DNA of 64,000 nt from contig WMCF01000246.1 of NCBI GenBank assembly GCA_009792885.1, positions 1 through 64,000 of the forward strand, in the 5' to 3' direction. The translations under genes were made by a program, and so were the position numbers. Every line of letters begins with the position of its first letter. The first letter of the stretch is position 1. Below are positions 46,653 to 61,490 of the stretch, in pieces. A model generated the notes under the pieces. The model did not search any database, was not told the DNA's origin, and was given only the letters and a program-made list of their open reading frames with translations. The DNA comes from Eremophila alpestris peregrina (lineage: Eukaryota > Chordata > Aves > Passeriformes > Alaudidae).

Positions 46653-46658
46653 TTTAAT
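46653..46658 (-). terminator. ACTG2 polyadenylation signal ATTAAA
   Basis: The minus strand reads ATTAAA (plus 'tttaat') in 'gcgcattaaaaagccttttc', about 95 bases after the ACTG2 stop. This matches the short 3' UTRs of muscle actins. Confidence 0.65.
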
Positions 46659-46752
46659 GCGCAGTGGGCGGTGGGGAGGAGCAGCGGGGTCCGAGGAGGA
46701 GCGGGACACCCCAGCCTGGGCACGGGGGGCCCCCGCAGGGCGGGGAAGGGGC

Positions 46753-49115
<2,363 letters not shown>

Positions 49116-49967
49116 GGTGGAGCTGGCAGCGCTTGGTGCTCAGGGGGACCTGGGGGAAAAGCTGGCCAGGGGGGAAAGCGGTGTTAAAGAGCAGGTGGGG
49201 GACAGGGTTTGTCCCGTGCCACCACGTCCAGCTTTGGGGTCAGAAGTGTTGGAGTCCTCGGGGATGGGCAGCCCTGCAAAATCCTCCATGGGCCATGCCC
49301 AGGGATGGTCTGACCCCAGTGCAGCGATGCTGGGAGGGGGTGATGCTCATTTCCCATGGGTGCTGCTCCATGCTGGTGCTGCTCCTCTGTCCTTCTCCAG
49401 CCATTGCCCAAAATCGGTGCCAAAGCCTCCTGCCCACGCTCCCCGGGGAGCTCCAGTGCTGCCATGCCTGGCTGGTGCCCCCCAAAAGCGGGCAGGGGGG
49501 TGCCAGGTGATGCCCTCTGATCAGCTTCTGTCTCAGCAGCCTTTCGCTGCTCTGACCTCGAATCCACTCCCAGTAATGGGGAAAAAAAGAACTGCCCTTC
49601 CCAGGGGGTGCCCCCTGTGCCAGAGGACAAGCTCCTGAATCCAGAGGGAAACAGGCAAAACCTTGCAGGAGCTCAAAAAGCAAAAAAAAAACCCCAAAAC
49701 CAACAACAACAACAACAAAAAATCCCTAAATCACAGGGATTTCTACAAGAGCACAACCTGCTTTGGCCTCAGCCCAGCTTCTGTCACCTCCAGTGAGGCC
49801 CCCAACTGTGGGGTCCTGCCGAGGTTGGCATCCCCTCTGTGCCATGCAGATTAAGCTGGGGCCACCCCATAAATGCTGGGCCACCCTGAAAACCCCCTCG
49901 GGGTGTTTTTCCTGCCCACTCTCCTCCAAGGAAGAAGGGGAGCAGGGCTGGGCAGGGCAGTACTCAC

Positions 49968-49992
49968 CACAGAGGCGACAGCTCCTTTCCTC
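49968..49992 (-). other. ACTG2: ACTG2 non-coding first exon
   Basis: The minus strand has a GTGAGT donor (G at 49967) following ...GTCGCCTCTGTG. It lies about 25-30 bases downstream of the site expected for transcription start from the TATA box at 50020-50027. The partner acceptor is at 49150, before GTCCCCCTGAGC in the ATG-containing exon. Vertebrate muscle actin genes share this layout. The 5' boundary is approximate. Confidence 0.6.
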
Positions 49993-50019
49993 TGGGACCG
50001 AGCCCCGATGTGCCGTGGG

Positions 50020-50122
50020 TATAAATACCAGCAAGCCCGAGGAACCTCAGAGGCGGATCCTCTCTAAACAAAGACCCTAAATAGGCTCAGTGATGGTGTG
50101 TTGGCCATATGGCCATATAAGG
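50020..50122 (-). promoter_or_regulatory. ACTG2: ACTG2 promoter: TATA box and two CArG boxes
   Basis: On the minus strand a TATTTATA box corresponds to plus tataaata at 50020-50027. Upstream are two perfect CC(A/T)6GG serum-response elements: CCTAAATAGG at 50076-50085 and CCATATAAGG at 50113-50122. A near-match CCATATGGCC overlaps at 50105-50114. Spaced CArG boxes binding SRF/myocardin drive smooth-muscle actin genes. A further imperfect CArG-like CCATATATGA lies near 51470. Confidence 0.85.
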
Positions 50123-50134
50123 TGTTTTATTTCA

Positions 50135-53100
50135 TTAAATTGACCTTGGGCTGGTGGTAGGACCCAGCACGGTTAATTATTGTAGGAAAATGTATGGTAG
50201 GGATGCTTGGGAGGCAACGGCCCAGTTGTGAGTCCGTTCCTTTTATGCTCCGCTCTGATAAACAAGTGAGACACAAGTCCTTATAAGCAACAGGCTGGGA
50301 AAAAGGAGGTGGAAGTGACACCAGTTGCTGGGGAGCACATGGAGAGACCCCACCCGGGTGGAGGTGGGTGTTGGGGCTCTGCCGTGGGGACACCCCGGAG
50401 CAGGGATGGGAATTTGGCGTGGCTGAGATGCTGGAGACGCGCAGGGTTGGTGCATCGCCTCCTCCCGGCCTCAGCTCCCCCTGCATCCCTGGCATCCGGC
50501 ACTTCTGGGATGCCTCTCCCTGCGGTTTTCTCTCTCCGCCCCCATTTTTGGGCTTTTGGTATCCTAAAGCCCCTCGTGCCCCAAATCCTTGGCCTGAGCT
50601 AGGCCAGGGGTTGTGGGTCCAAATCCCGACCCCGCACTGAGGGTGAGCCTAGTTCTGATCCCTCCTGGGAGGATTTTGGAGGTGGGACTCAGACCCCCCC
50701 AAAGGACACGATGGGTGCTGTCCCGGAGCCCCTCTGCCCGGATACAGCCAGGAGAGGCCGGGGTCACCCCCAGCCCTGAGGCCGAGCCTTGGCTGTGGGA
50801 ATGGAGCCGCAGAGGCCCCTGGCCCTGGCAGAGGCCAACCAGCAGCTCCCAAACTCCCGGCTGCCTTTTTAAGGACAACGGGTCCTCAGCAGGGAGTCTC
50901 CTGGAGCACCTGGGGGAGGCAGCAGAGATGCTCCAGAGTCACCCCCCGGAGCTAGAGGGGCTTGAGGGAAACTGAGGCACGGGGGGGCCCAGGCTGATCC
51001 CGAGCTGTGCCCGGGGCAGGGACAAGGAGCTGCAGGGTGACAGCACAAGCAAGGGACCCAAAGGTCCTGGTGTCCCCCATGGTTCCAGAGGGAGGGGATG
51101 GGCTCTGGGCTGTGTCACCCCCCAGAGCAGGACAGGGACACGGGGTGTCCCCAACACTGCCAGTCTGTTCATACCTCCAACGTCCCCCAGGGATGGCTCT
51201 GTCCCAGCCGGGCTGTGACCCCCCAGAGCAGGACAGGGACATGGTGTCCCCCCAGCACTGCCAGTCCATTCACAGCTCCAGCGACCCCCAGGGATGGCTC
51301 TGCCAGGTTGTTCCCTATCCGTGTGAAGCAGCTCACACTGGTTGGATTTGTCCCCTAGCCCTGCACTTGGTGTCCCCTCCACAGCCTCAGCCCCGGGGTC
51401 CTGCTCCTACCTCACACCCCAGCCTGGCTGGGTCCCTGCCAAACATGAGGTCACCGAGGGGAAAGGCTGCCATATATGACATGTTGCAAAAAAAAATCCC
51501 TTTAAAATAAATTATTCCCCAAACCCAGCAGAGTAGGGGTGGGAAAAGGGGGTTGATGGAGGCAGCAGCTGCAGAGCCCCATGTGGAGGGAGCACGGCTT
51601 CACCAGGAGTCGCACGGAATCGGCGGCAGGATCCCGTCCCAACCCAGGCAGGGGGACATTCCCAAACCCCAGAGACATCCCTGAACCCTGGGCTGGTCCC
51701 AGCAACCCCAGAGCCGCCTCAGCAGCTCCAGGACTCATCACTCTTTCTGGGGACGGGTGAGCTCCGGGCTGCCCCCATCCCTGGGGGATCTCCGAGCATC
51801 CCGGCCCGCGGCGGGGCTGGAGCAGGGCCGGCGGCAGAGCAGCCCCGAGCGGGAGCCCACGCGCAGCCTAAAAAGGAAAGGTTTGGCCCCCGCAGCCAAT
51901 CCAGCCGCCGGCGGGCCCGGGATGCTCGCAGGAACGCCAGGCATCCCACGGCACAGGCGAGGCCGGGAGCGGCGTGGGACGAGGAGGGGGCGATCCCTCC
52001 TTGGCCGCTGCATTTCAAAACTCCCGGCGCCGGCCCAGCCCTCGGTACCTCCCTCGGCGGGAATGTTCACGCCTGGAACCTCTCGGGATGCTGCGGAGGA
52101 TGGGCAAACCCATGAAAAGAGGCATTTAGATCCATTCCCTTTGCTGAGGTGGAGATAAGCATTGCTTCCTGCCCGCGGGAGCCCCCAAAACACACGGCAC
52201 ACATTGTTACAGCCAACAAATCATTCCTGACGAGTGTAGTTTATGTTCGGGTTCAGCTCCTCCCAAATCCAACCCAATTTTGGGTGCTTTTAAGGTGTGA
52301 CAGTCACATCTGGCAGAGCTGGAGAGCTAGGGTGGGTTCATGGGACCCAGCAGCAGTGCCAGGATGTTGATGTTCACTGACACACAAAGTGAGGGTGGAA
52401 AATGTGATGAAAAAGCTGGGAGCTCAGGGAGCAGTGCTGGGAGGGAGCTGGTGGCTGGGCCCTGACCTGAGGAACTCTCAGCTCCAAGGAACGTGGAAAA
52501 TTCCCTGGAAAGGTTTATCAGTCACTGGGATGACACAAAAGTGGTGACGTGCCACCAGCTCCTCTCCTGGAGCCAGCTCACACCTGAGACCAGCAGGGAT
52601 GTGGAGCTGGGATAAATCCCTTGGGATATTCCCCACAGATTTGAAGGAATTGCTGCTTTGCAAGATGTGACTTTCCACTCTGTGTCCCCATGCTGCTCCG
52701 GGAGAGCCCTCAGGGTGCGGAGCTGTGGAGAGCTGCGGGATGAACAATGCTACACGGAAACTGCATCCCCCTCCCAAGCATGGTTTAAATTAATTAGGGC
52801 TGAAAATGAGTTCCCAGAGATGCCCCGAAGGCCCCTCGCTCCCCTCCCAGTCCCGGGGCCAGCCTGCTTGCAGAAGTGACTCGGGAAAAGCTGGGAACAG
52901 CACTTGTCACGCAGGGGCTGCCGCGAACACGGCAACCCTCAAAGAAATGGATCTCTCCTCCCACCCCACAGAGAGAGCTCAAACAAAACGAGTGGTACAG
53001 GAGGCCCAGCCCGGATAATCCCATCCATGTGTGTCAAACGGAGAGCCACGGGGTGCTGGCTGTACAAGCACACGACATAAGGACGGGGATGTTTGCATGC

Positions 53101-54178
53101 CAGGTGGGAAGGCAGCTCCCGCCCCTTCCCCTCCCCGCACGGCCATGTGCCGACCATCCCATCCCGCTGTGGGATGTGGGGATGTGGAGCACGCCCGGCC
53201 CTCGGCACAGCTGCCTTCCACCTTGGAATGCTGCTCCTTCCCTCCCCCCGAGGGCGGGGGCTCGGCCTGGAGCACGGGGAAGGAAAATCTCGGCTTGGCA
53301 CCGGACTAAAGCACCTCGAGGAGGGTCCCACACAACAGCGACGTCACGGAGCGCTGGGATTTGGCAAGGACAGGCTTCCTGCTGCTCTGGGATGTGCAGA
53401 GGCAATCAGGCACAGGGATCTGGGAGGATGGAAGTGGTCAAAGCTGCTGGAATTCCATCTTGGAGTGGCGGAGCCACTGGTGGCGGCCAGGAGCTCCTCC
53501 ATGGTAACACCAGGGCATCCCTCAGCCAGGAAAAGGGATGAAGTGCCCAGACATCCCTAAACACTGCTGGGATGCAAAGCAGGGCCACATCCAGGGATCT
53601 TCAGCCCTGAAATGCTGGAAGAGGGATACCAAAGGAGGTTGAGCCCTCTTCCCTCCCCAGGCAGACACACAAGTACCAGGAAGCAGCACTGAGTTTGTGT
53701 GGGGGTCAGAGGGGTCAGCAAGGTTTGATTTTAAACTGTTGAAAAGATTTATCTGCTTCTGGAAGCTGTGCTGAGACTCAACAGCCCGGAACAAGGGACA
53801 AAACAGGGCATGGGTTAAACTGGGCAAGTCCCAAAAGCACTTGAAGAGGTTTCCACACCTCAGGGTTGCAGCAAGTCACAGGGAACCTCCCCAGGAGGCT
53901 GTTCAAGCCATAGATTAGAGTTAAACAACTGCTTTAGTGTTTGCTTCTGTCTCTGAGCTCCCAACTGGCTTCTCCCCACACCTGGAGCCCCTGCCAGCCC
54001 CACGCCAGGCACTGAGGTTCCAGGGGCTCCTGCTGAGGGCAGGGATCCGATTCCACCGCAGGGGAGGGAGGGGAGGGATCACTACACGGTAGAAATCATC
54101 TGCTACAGGAGAAGAAAACCGATTCCCTAGGCCTAAAGGGAGGTGGGTGGTTCCTGTGAAGGGACGAGGCAAGAGGCT
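50135..54178. other. ACTG2 upstream region and STAMBP 3' flank, no gene recognised
   Basis: No conserved coding frame is seen. The interval should contain distal ACTG2 regulatory sequence and the STAMBP 3' UTR. A repeated block occurs at 51110-51310, where 'ccagagcaggacagggacac' and 'caacactgccagtc' appear twice. A GC-rich patch lies at 51760-52080. I could not place a convincing STAMBP polyadenylation signal within 600 bases of its stop. Confidence 0.5.
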
Positions 54179-57100
54179 TTATCGGAGATCCATCAGCACC
54201 ACGTCTCTCTCCACTATTGACACGTGATTGCAGGTCTGGAAGAGAGGAGAGGAGGGGACAGGGGGTTATTCAGATGTTCCCACAGCTCAGGTGAGTCTCC
54301 TCTACCTCCTGGCACAACCTGCAGCTAGTGCTTTCCCAGAACAGCCCTTGGATCCAGTTCCTTGGATCCCCCCAACTGCTGGCCCTGCCCGGTGCTACAC
54401 AGTGACCACAGCAGGCCCCAAACACAAATCCCTCCCTCAAACAGCCCTGGGCTGCTGCCTAGCCCTACTCCTGCAGCCAGGAGCTTTGGATCACACTTCC
54501 AACACCTGGAAAATCTTGGGAAGCTCCTGCACCTCCACTCTGGGAATTGGAGAACAGCTCCTGCCAGGCTGAGCCTCCCAGTCACAGCCCAGCACATCAG
54601 TGTGGATTTAATTCAAGTGCAGTGTGCAACACACCAACTCCCCCTCCCACAGCCCCCACGGAACTCACCGTGAAGAGAGGGGGGTCTTTGGGGTGTGGGT
54701 GGAACCCCTTCTGCCGGCAGGATGAGATCTCCTCCAGGCCATGCTCTGTCAGCTTGAAAAACCCTGTCCTGGAGCAGAGGAACAGCAGCACTGTAGCTCG
54801 TGCTTCTGCAGGCCCAGCCACATCCCCTGAGGCACATTTGGGGCTGCTCATCTCGAGCAGGAACAGAGATTGAGGCTAAGGGACACCCCAATTCCAAGGA
54901 AACTCCTCTCCCCAGCTCACCTCCTGTCAGGGGTGAACAACCCCTGCCCAGACATAGCCCCTGGAAACAGCTCACAGGAGCTGTCCAGTCACACGTGTGA
55001 CAGTCCATCCCCAGGCCAGGAATCTGAGAGAGGAAGGGTGTGGCTGACAGCCCAGGCACAGGGAAAAGCCCCCCCAGCCCACACTCCTGGAATCCATACT
55101 CACTCCTGGTACTTGGGAGAGCACACGATGGCAATGGACTCTGGCAGCATCATCTGGTAGGAGCAGTGGGTGTGCAGGTCCACACTGGACAGGAAGGCTG
55201 TCTGGGTGGGGTGGGTCTGAAACAGGAACAGGGGGACAGCAGTTACAGCAGGCTGGGAAAATCCTGCCAAGGGAATCTTGTGGCAGAGGAGACACAGCTC
55301 CTTGTGGGGCACAGGGGACACACCTGGGGTGTAATTCATGGAATTGTGGAATGGTTTGGGTTGGAGGGACCTCAAAGCTCATCCAGTGCCACCCCTGCCA
55401 TGGGCAGGGACACCTCCCACTCTCCAGTCCAGTCTGGCCTTGGACACTTCCAGGGATCCAGGGGCAGCCACAGCTTCTCTGGGAATTCCATTCAGCCCCT
55501 CTCCACCTCACAGGGTAGAATTCCTTCCCAATACCCCATCTAACCCTGCCTCTGGCAGTGGGAAGCCATTTCCCCTTATCCTATCGCACTCCCTGCTCTT
55601 GTCCAAAGTCTCTTCCAGTTCTCTTATAGCCCCTTTTTTTTGTCCTAGGGATTGTCCTAAAATGTGTGCTCCTCTTCTCCATTTGGAGTTACCCACAAAA
55701 GGAGCTCTACATTCCTGCCACGTCCCATGGAAAATCACACCTTGAAGCCTCAACAATGTCCTTGCAGGGCACTTGTGCCTTGCAGGCCACTTCACACGTT
55801 TCTGAAGTGCAGCTCCCGAGGCTCAGCACATCCCATGGTGCCACAGCACTCCAGGATATCACATTCCATGGAGGATATCACATTCCATGGAGAGCTGTAC
55901 AACCCCTGACAGGCACCACCTCACCTCAACTCCTGCTGATAGCTCTCCCTCCTTTTGCTGCTTGGGTTTGTTGGGTTATTTTGCCAAGACCAGCAGGAAG
56001 GTCAAAGAAATCCCGGAGGGTCCCTGAATGTGGCAGGGCTGTCACTGCAGAGGTGGCCTTGGAGCAGCCACCCTGCATGGACCAGGCACTCAGAGCACCA
56101 GCATTTCCTTGCCCAAGCCCTCAGGCAGCTGCTGCTTTCGAGAGATTACTCAGCTTTGCTTGGCATGGATCCGACTGCCAAAGGCTCCGTGGGGACAGCG
56201 AGCAGCTGGGGAGGAGCCTGCAGCTGGCACAGCCCACAGCAGAACAGCACAGGGCTGCACAGGGACCCAGCATAGGAGATGTGTCCCTCTAGGAGAGGAG
56301 CTTGGGGTGCCCCTACAGAGCCACCAGAGTCAGCTTCTAGCTGGAGGAAACATGAGCTTCATGTCCAAGATCCCACTTCCAGAGAATCCCAGAATGAGTT
56401 GGAAGGGACCTTAAGGTCCATCCAGTGCCACCACTGCCATGGCAGGGACACTTCCACTGTCCCAGGCTGCTCCAAGCCCTGTCCAACCTGGCCTTGAACA
56501 CTGCCAGGGATCCAGGGGCAGCCACAGCTCTCTGGGCACCCTGTGCCAGGGCCTCCCCACCCTTGGAGGAAAGAGTTTCTTCCCAATATCTCATCTAAAC
56601 CTTTCCTCCCTCCCTTTCAGAGGGCTCGATGAAAACAAGGGACCCAAACATTAACCAGGCCTGGATTTCTCCATCAGAGTAGTGAACGAGACTGTACCAG
56701 AGAGGAAAATCCAATAGAGGCAGAAACCAACCAGAGGCTGCTGCCCATTCCCTGCCATCTCCTCCACCAGCCCTGCTCCACCAGCCCTTCCCCTTGGGGC
56801 TCGAGGCCAGGGAAGTACTAGGGGAAGGAGACTCACGTGGATCCAGCCCAGGGTGACGAGGCCATGCTGGTCCTGGATGATGAAGAGCTCCTCCTCATTC
56901 TCTGTAGTGCAAGAATCAGGGCCTCCCAGCTGCTTGGGGACGATGACATGGGTGATGGTGAACTCATTCCTCATCTGCAAGGCAGTGGCAGCACAGGAGG
57001 CTGTAACCCCCCAGACATGAGGGAATCTCCTAAGCCTTGGAACAAGCCCATGGATGCATCTACCACCCATCTGCAGGTGCAGCTCCAAGTTATTGACAAA

Positions 57101-60100
57101 GGAGTTGCAGGATTTTCTTTCCATTTCATTCTCCCTGCTGTGCAGAGCACCCAGAGGAGCTCAGGGAAGTCTTGGACACTCCCTAAATCAAGCTCTCCAC
57201 TCTAAAGGGAGAGTGCCTCATCCCTAAACCATCCCCAGTGTCTGGAAGCAGCTGGACTGCAGGAAGCTGCTGCATCAAACAACTTCATTTCAAAGCAAAC
57301 TTCTAGAAGTGACTCAGGGCAGATGGGCTGGAGCTGCTAACAAAACCTGGGCACGCAAAGTCTGGGGTCCTGTCAGCCTTGTCTGTGTGAGGGCCACCAG
57401 CTGGGACACCCTAAGGACAAATGCCTGCAGCTGCCTGCTACCAGGAATGTCACCAGAAATGTCACTAATGGGAGAGAAGAGGATGAATGGGGACTCAGGC
57501 TGGCACCTCATCAGGGTGGGGAAACCCTAAAGTGGAAACGAGCAAAGGGAGAGGCACATCATCCCTAACACATGGAAGCCTGACACCACACTGGTGTCAT
57601 TCTAGGACAAAAATCAGGGTCCTTGAGCCACTTCCAAAGCCATGGCACTGTGACTAACAGTCCCACTTTTGGGGTCTCCACTGGGGTTGTTTCCTTACCA
57701 GCTTCCCACAGAGGATCCCACAGGTCTCCACACCCCGCACCGTGTTGGCATCAGCCAGCTGCAGGAACTTGTGGCACAGCTCCCTGGGGACAATGACCTG
57801 GCGAAGGACATCCACACCTGCATCTGTGGGGAGGAGGGGAGCACAGTGAGCAGAGTCAGGAACGCTGGAGAAACGGTCCCTCAGGGCAGGATCTGAAGGG
57901 ATGAAACAGAAAATCCACCAGGGAAGATAAAGTCCCCATCCAATGGTGGGCTCAGGGAAATGTGTCACTGTGACACTTGATAAAGGACAGGCACCACCTC
58001 TTTCACAACAAGGAAAGGGAGATGGGGAGGGGGAGGATCCTATAGCAGGGGGGTCAAAAGGAGTATTTTGTTAGCAAAAATGAAACCACACACCCTCAGA
58101 AAATGCTGTTTAAAGTAGGACATGTCACTGGGCAAGACTCAGCCATTGGGTATGTCTGAATTAGTATATTTGAACCATATTTAGTGGAATTTGGTCAGGA
58201 GGAGGATTAAATCAGCCCAGCCAGAAGCTAAACCCCAATCTCCAGCAAGTATTTGGATCAAGGAAAGGCAAACAGGCTGCAGACCCTGGAAGAGCAGAGA
58301 GACTGGGCTGGAAAAGCAGGGAGGGCACATTCCCAAGAGCAGACAAGTTCTCCTCAGCCCTTTGAGTGTTCACTGGACAACACCCAGTGACTCAGGAGAG
58401 CATACCCCCAAGGAGGGATGGAGCCATGATCAGGTAATTCCAAGAGCCTCCCAGAGAAACTGGCCATGTTTGGCTCAGGCCCAGCAGGGAAGAAGGGATG
58501 CTCCAAGAGATACTAACTGTTCTCCGTGCTCCCCAAAGAACTGGGCTTCAAAGATCTGTCCACAACAGGAGGTTTGGATAGGACAGTCCCCGCTGATGGG
58601 CTTGCTGGGTGAACTGGAGAAGCTGGAGTCTTTGGGATTAAATCTGTTGGGGGCTTTTCAACACCAGGGATGAGAGGTCCATCCATAGACTCTGGCTCTG
58701 GCTTTCCAAATTCCTGCACTATCCTCAGGCGTTCCTTCTCCAGCTCCTGCCGCCGGATCATCTCCTCGAAGGCGTGGAACTGCTCCTGCTCTGCCTGCTG
58801 CTGCTTCATCAGGGCTACCCGAGTCTTCTCCTCCTCCAGCTGCTGCTGCAAAGCCAGTGTGTGCAAATTACTCTTCTTTATCCTGCTGCAAGGATGAACA
58901 CACCCAGGGACAGGAGCAGAGAGGGGGACACCAGCCCAGAGCAGAACATGAAGCCTCTGCAGAACTCCAGCCATTCCCAGGTTATTCCCAAAGGGTTTGC
59001 AAATGGCCAAAAACAAACAGCATTTCCTGCAAGGAAACTTCAGCTTGCAGGGCACAGATCCAGAGTCAGCTGGACCAAGGGCAGGAAAACCACAGCTTTA
59101 CCCTCCTTCTTCCATGGAATTACAATCCCAGGTTGATTTCCCTCTTTCCTGTCTCTAAAGTAACATTTGACCAGAGCAAAACTGATTGCAGAGGTGTCAG
59201 AGGTGTCTGCTTTGCCCACACAACCCCAGATCTTTGCCCACACTGAGCTTCTGGACCATAAGACCTGGATGTGGTGTTGGGACAGAGAGAACAAATCAAG
59301 CAAACAGCCCCAGCTCAGGCTGGCTCGGGCTGCACAGGGAGAAGAGCCAGGGACACCCCTGACAGAATCATCCACAGGGACAGCAGGGGACAAGCCGGGA
59401 AAAAGTTGGGACCACCCAGACTGGACATTCCCGAGCACCCAGAGAGCCCTGGAGCTTCTAAACCCTGAGAGGCTGAGGGGCTCCTGAGGAGCACAGGCCT
59501 CCAGTCTCCTGTCACTCACCTCCTGCTCCTTGTACTTAGCATAGTCCTTGGCGTACCTCTTTAGCAGCTCCTCCTTGAGCTCTTCGGCTCGGGGAAAGGC
59601 TACTTCCTTCAGTTTCTGGGGAAGGAAACACAGCATCAGTGTGGGGCAGCCCCAAGGCAAGGAAAATGAAACCCAAGAAGCTCAAGAGTCCAAAAACCAC
59701 CACCAAAATCACTGAGCAAGAGCTCAAGCAGTGCTGCTCTTTCCTCTTCTTGTCAGCACCGAGCAGAGGAGCTTCTTGTGGCTGTGAGGAATCTCCAAGG
59801 ACTCCCTGGAAAATCACCACTTTGGACATCCAGCCACCACACATGGTCTTTAAAAAGCAGGGAGTTGAACAGGGAAGAAAGGACAGCCCAGCACTCAACA
59901 GGAATTAACTGGACACCACAGCCAGTCCAGTGCAAGTGCAATGGGGTAAGAACCCCTCAAACTGTAACTCAGAAAATCATGGAATCGTTTAGGTTGGAAA
60001 ATACCTCCAAGAGTTCAACCATTCCCCCAGTGCTGCCATGTCCACCACTAATCCATGTCCCCAGGTGTTTTGAAACACTTCCAGGGATGGTGGAAGCCGG

Positions 60101-60639
60101 TACCAGGACTGGACAATGCTTTTGGGGAAGAAATTTTCCCAATATCCAACTTAAGCCTCCCCTGGTGCAACACGGTGCCATTTCCTCCCACTATCCTGTC
60201 CCTGTTCCCTGGGAGCAGAGCCAAACACCCCTGGCTGCCCCCTCCTGTCAGGGAGTTGTGCAGAGCCAGAAGGTCCTGCTGATCCCCCTCTTCTCCCTCT
60301 GAGGCCCTTTCTCAGCTCCCTCAGCTGCTCCTGGTGCTTCAGCCCCTTCCCCAGCTCCATTCCCATCTCTGGACGTGCTGCAGCCCTGCAATGGATTTCT
60401 TGGAGTGAGGAGCCCAGAACTGAACTCCCAAGGCATCAGAACTGCCTGGCCAACCCAAGGCTTCTCAGCATTTGTGTGGATCACTCATCCCAGAGCTACA
60501 GAAGCCCAAGGCTGATGACACTGAGCACATTCCCATTCCAGAGCTGGTGCTGTCCCCACTTACTTTGACTGTCTCCCTTTTCTCAGGAATGACGGCACTT
60601 TTGTAATCGCGGTGCTGCGGCAGCTTCTCGATGAAGAGT
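54179..60639 (-). CDS. STAMBP: STAMBP (AMSH), endosomal Lys63-specific deubiquitinase; 3' eight coding exons, 5' end outside window
   Basis: STAMBP removes Lys63-linked ubiquitin from endosomal cargo with STAM/ESCRT-0. Exons (minus) are 60639-60564, 59615-59520, about 58872-58518 (start uncertain), 57823-57699, 56974-56837, 55216-55104, 54768-54669 and 54235-54179. Catalytic JAMM residues are intact: Glu in GVETCGILCG, then HTHPTQTAFLSSVD. The STAM SH3-binding motif PVVDRSLKP is present. The first exon in view begins within the N-terminal MIT-type domain (TLFIEKLPQHRDYKS). The ATG and the RYFRSG-type exons are not seen and should lie beyond 64000. At the start of the 355-bp exon, the best acceptor (before 58882) gives DKEE then a stop in phase 0, whereas the conserved reading needs a 2-base change of frame. 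The exon ends at an unusual GTTAGT donor. Confidence 0.9.
55340..55660 (-). mobile_element. CR1 LINE fragment in STAMBP intron
   Basis: The plus strand shows the reverse complement of a CR1 3' region: 'aattgtggaatggtttgggt', 'ggacctcaaagctcatccag', 'gggcagggacacctcccact' and 'acacttccagggatccaggg'. It continues into 'ccccttatcctatcgcactcc'. Its sense strand is the same as STAMBP. Confidence 0.85.
56385..56610 (-). mobile_element. CR1 LINE fragment in STAMBP intron
   Basis: The reverse complement of a CR1 3' end is readable: 'agaatcccagaatgagttgg', 'gggaccttaaggtccatcca', 'cttgaacactgccagggatc' and 'agagtttcttcccaatatct'. Orientation matches STAMBP. Confidence 0.85.
59978..60480 (-). mobile_element. 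CR1 LINE fragment (about 500 bp) in STAMBP intron
   Basis: It starts on the plus strand at 'aaaatcatggaatcgtttagg' and runs through 'ccaacttaagcctcccctgg' and 'tctgaggccctttctcagctcc' to 'aagcccaaggcttctcagca'. It is the longest CR1 copy in the window and lies in STAMBP sense orientation. Confidence 0.8.
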
Positions 60640-61249
60640 CTGGAAAAAAGGGACAGAAGCTGCACTTCAGGACAGTCAGTGGTGTTTTGGGGGAGCCCTG
60701 TGCTCCCTCTCAGGGCAGTCTGTCTGTCTACAGGAACCCTCCATCCCACAACAGCCCCTGCAGCTCTGCACAGCAATCAGATCTCACTCCATCCCAAGGG
60801 AGTGCCTCACACAGGTTTGCCTTCCACCTGGCCTCTGGAGGTGATCCCCAGGGATAAACACATTTGTTTTGAAGAGAACCATTAATAACCTGGTCTAAAC
60901 CACCAAGGGCACAGAGGTGACTCAGAAAGGTGCTCAGGCACCTGCCCACACCTGCGAGCATCCTGGGATTCCACCCGAGCTCAAGGACTTGGCTGACTCA
61001 GAGCTCCCCATCCTTCTGCACAGAGGGACAGAGAGTTTGTGCAGGAGGGGAAATTAACTCGGACCTTGGCCAGGGAAAACTTGCAGGTGAGCTAAAAACA
61101 AGTTCCCAACAGCACCAGCCTCTGCACCAGGAGCCTTTGGGCTCTGCAGCCTGAGCACCCCAGGTATTCCAGGCAGGAGGGAGAATTCCATGCTGGCTTT
61201 GGGGAGGGAAATCAAGACTGTGCTCAGCATCATCCCACTCACTCACCTT

Positions 61250-61490
61250 CCACTATCCTAGGCCATTCCCAGCCCCATCCAGCCTGGCCTGGGACACTTC
61301 CAGGGATCCAGGGGCAGCCACAGCTGCTCTGGGCACCTCTGCCAGGGCCTGCCCACCTTCACAGGTAAGAATTTCTTTCTAACATCCAATCTAAAGCTCT
61401 GCTATTCCCCCTTGTCCTGTCACTGCCCAGGCTTTTGTAGAAGCCTCCTTTAAGTGCTGGAAGGCCACAATGAGATCCTTCCACAGAGCA
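61250..61490 (-). mobile_element. CR1 LINE fragment in STAMBP intron
   Basis: 'ccttccactatcctaggcca', 'tggcctgggacacttccagg', 'gggcagccacagctgctctg', 'agaatttctttctaacatcc' and 'ctttaagtgctggaaggcca' follow the reverse complement of CR1. The copy lacks the terminal octamers. Confidence 0.8.

Noticed and set aside
53300..54000. STAMBP polyadenylation signal
   Set aside because: I looked for AATAAA or ATTAAA on the minus strand near the stop and found no convincing hexamer.
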